Positions 63,967 to 64,000 of a DNA stretch of 64,000 nt are shown in pieces. The stretch comes from Jiangella gansuensis DSM 44835 (GTDB lineage Bacteria > Actinomycetota > Actinomycetes > Jiangellales > Jiangellaceae), in the NCBI RefSeq assembly GCF_000515395.1, contig NZ_KI911782.1, forward strand, positions 3,284,606 to 3,348,605, written 5' to 3'. Below the pieces are notes generated by a model. It did no database searches, was not told the origin of the DNA, and was given only the letters and a program-made list of their open reading frames with translations. Position 1 is the stretch's first letter; the number at the start of each line of letters is the position of its first letter. Both the position numbers and the translations under genes were made by a program.

Positions 63967-64000
63967 GTGACCGACATGACCTATCGCCAGTTGGGCGACT
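63967..64000 (+). CDS. Start of a probable aldo/keto reductase, truncated by the window
   Basis: Only 11 codons are visible: MTDMTYRQLGD. The phrase TYRQLGD is a common opening of NADPH-dependent aldo/keto reductases (continuing xSGLxVS). GTG 63967 is favoured by the leaderless -10; ATG 63976 is possible. Confidence 0.5.
   Translation, partial: MTDMTYRQLGD

Overview
The window is about 72 percent GC, densely coded, uses GTG and TTG starts freely, and carries many promoters whose -10 box lies 6 to 8 nt before a start codon (leaderless mRNAs). Together with Tat-exported lipoproteins, a class E sortase, a RamB-type regulator beside isocitrate lyase and a Mec-CysO-CysM cysteine pathway, this points to a chromosomal segment of a mycothiol-type, soil or plant-associated actinomycete (Actinomycetota). 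The genus cannot be settled by eye. No rRNA, tRNA, CRISPR array, prophage or intact insertion sequence was seen.

Layout. 1-3.3 kb: the end of an MFS exporter and a superfamily 2 helicase. 3.4-10 kb: one 2182-residue secreted protein with two metallophosphatase domains. 10-18 kb: a cell-wall amidase, ramB divergent from aceA (glyoxylate shunt), and a secreted GH127-like arabinofuranosidase with a LamG insertion. 18-21 kb: the dihydroxyacetone kinase operon dhaKLM with a divergent IclR regulator, then two tandem paralogous small exported proteins. 22-33.6 kb: an FAD monooxygenase, then tyrosine/homogentisate breakdown (Lrp regulator, hppD, and later fahA, an unrecognised barrel-like protein and hmgA), interrupted by an M1 peptidase, an ArsR-CDF metal efflux pair and an AbiEi/DUF559-like nuclease gene. 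33.9-39.9 kb: an ABC exporter divergent from its two-component system, a HAD phosphatase, a small kinase-like ATPase and an NAD(P)-binding protein. 40-50.8 kb: HxlR, pncA-pncB, then clpS-DUF2017-mec-cysO-cysM-(DHFR-like)-murI-metallo-hydrolase-(PIG-L)-(sortase)-rph-rdgB, the same gene order as Mycobacterium tuberculosis Rv1330c-Rv1341 apart from the bracketed genes. 51-53.8 kb: a membrane molybdopterin oxidoreductase and a second AbiEi/DUF559-like gene. 53.9-63.2 kb: an arabinan/arabinoside utilisation operon (GH51, ABC uptake system, two GH43-like proteins) with a divergent LacI regulator and twin candidate operators. 63.3-64 kb: a DoxX protein, a MITE-like inverted repeat and the start of a probable aldo/keto reductase.

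The most unusual structure is non-coding. At least a dozen intergenic palindromes share a TGATCA core and fall into related families. Nearly all sit at 3' ends, chiefly between convergent genes, and in several the TGATCA supplies the TGA stop codon, in two cases for both converging genes. Both AbiEi/DUF559-like nuclease genes are bracketed by matched pairs of these hairpins, each pair of a different sequence type, suggesting a nuclease-hairpin partnership somewhat like REP/RAYT elements. The second notable candidate is the unrecognised protein encoded beside fahA and hmgA, which may fill the missing maleylacetoacetate isomerase step.
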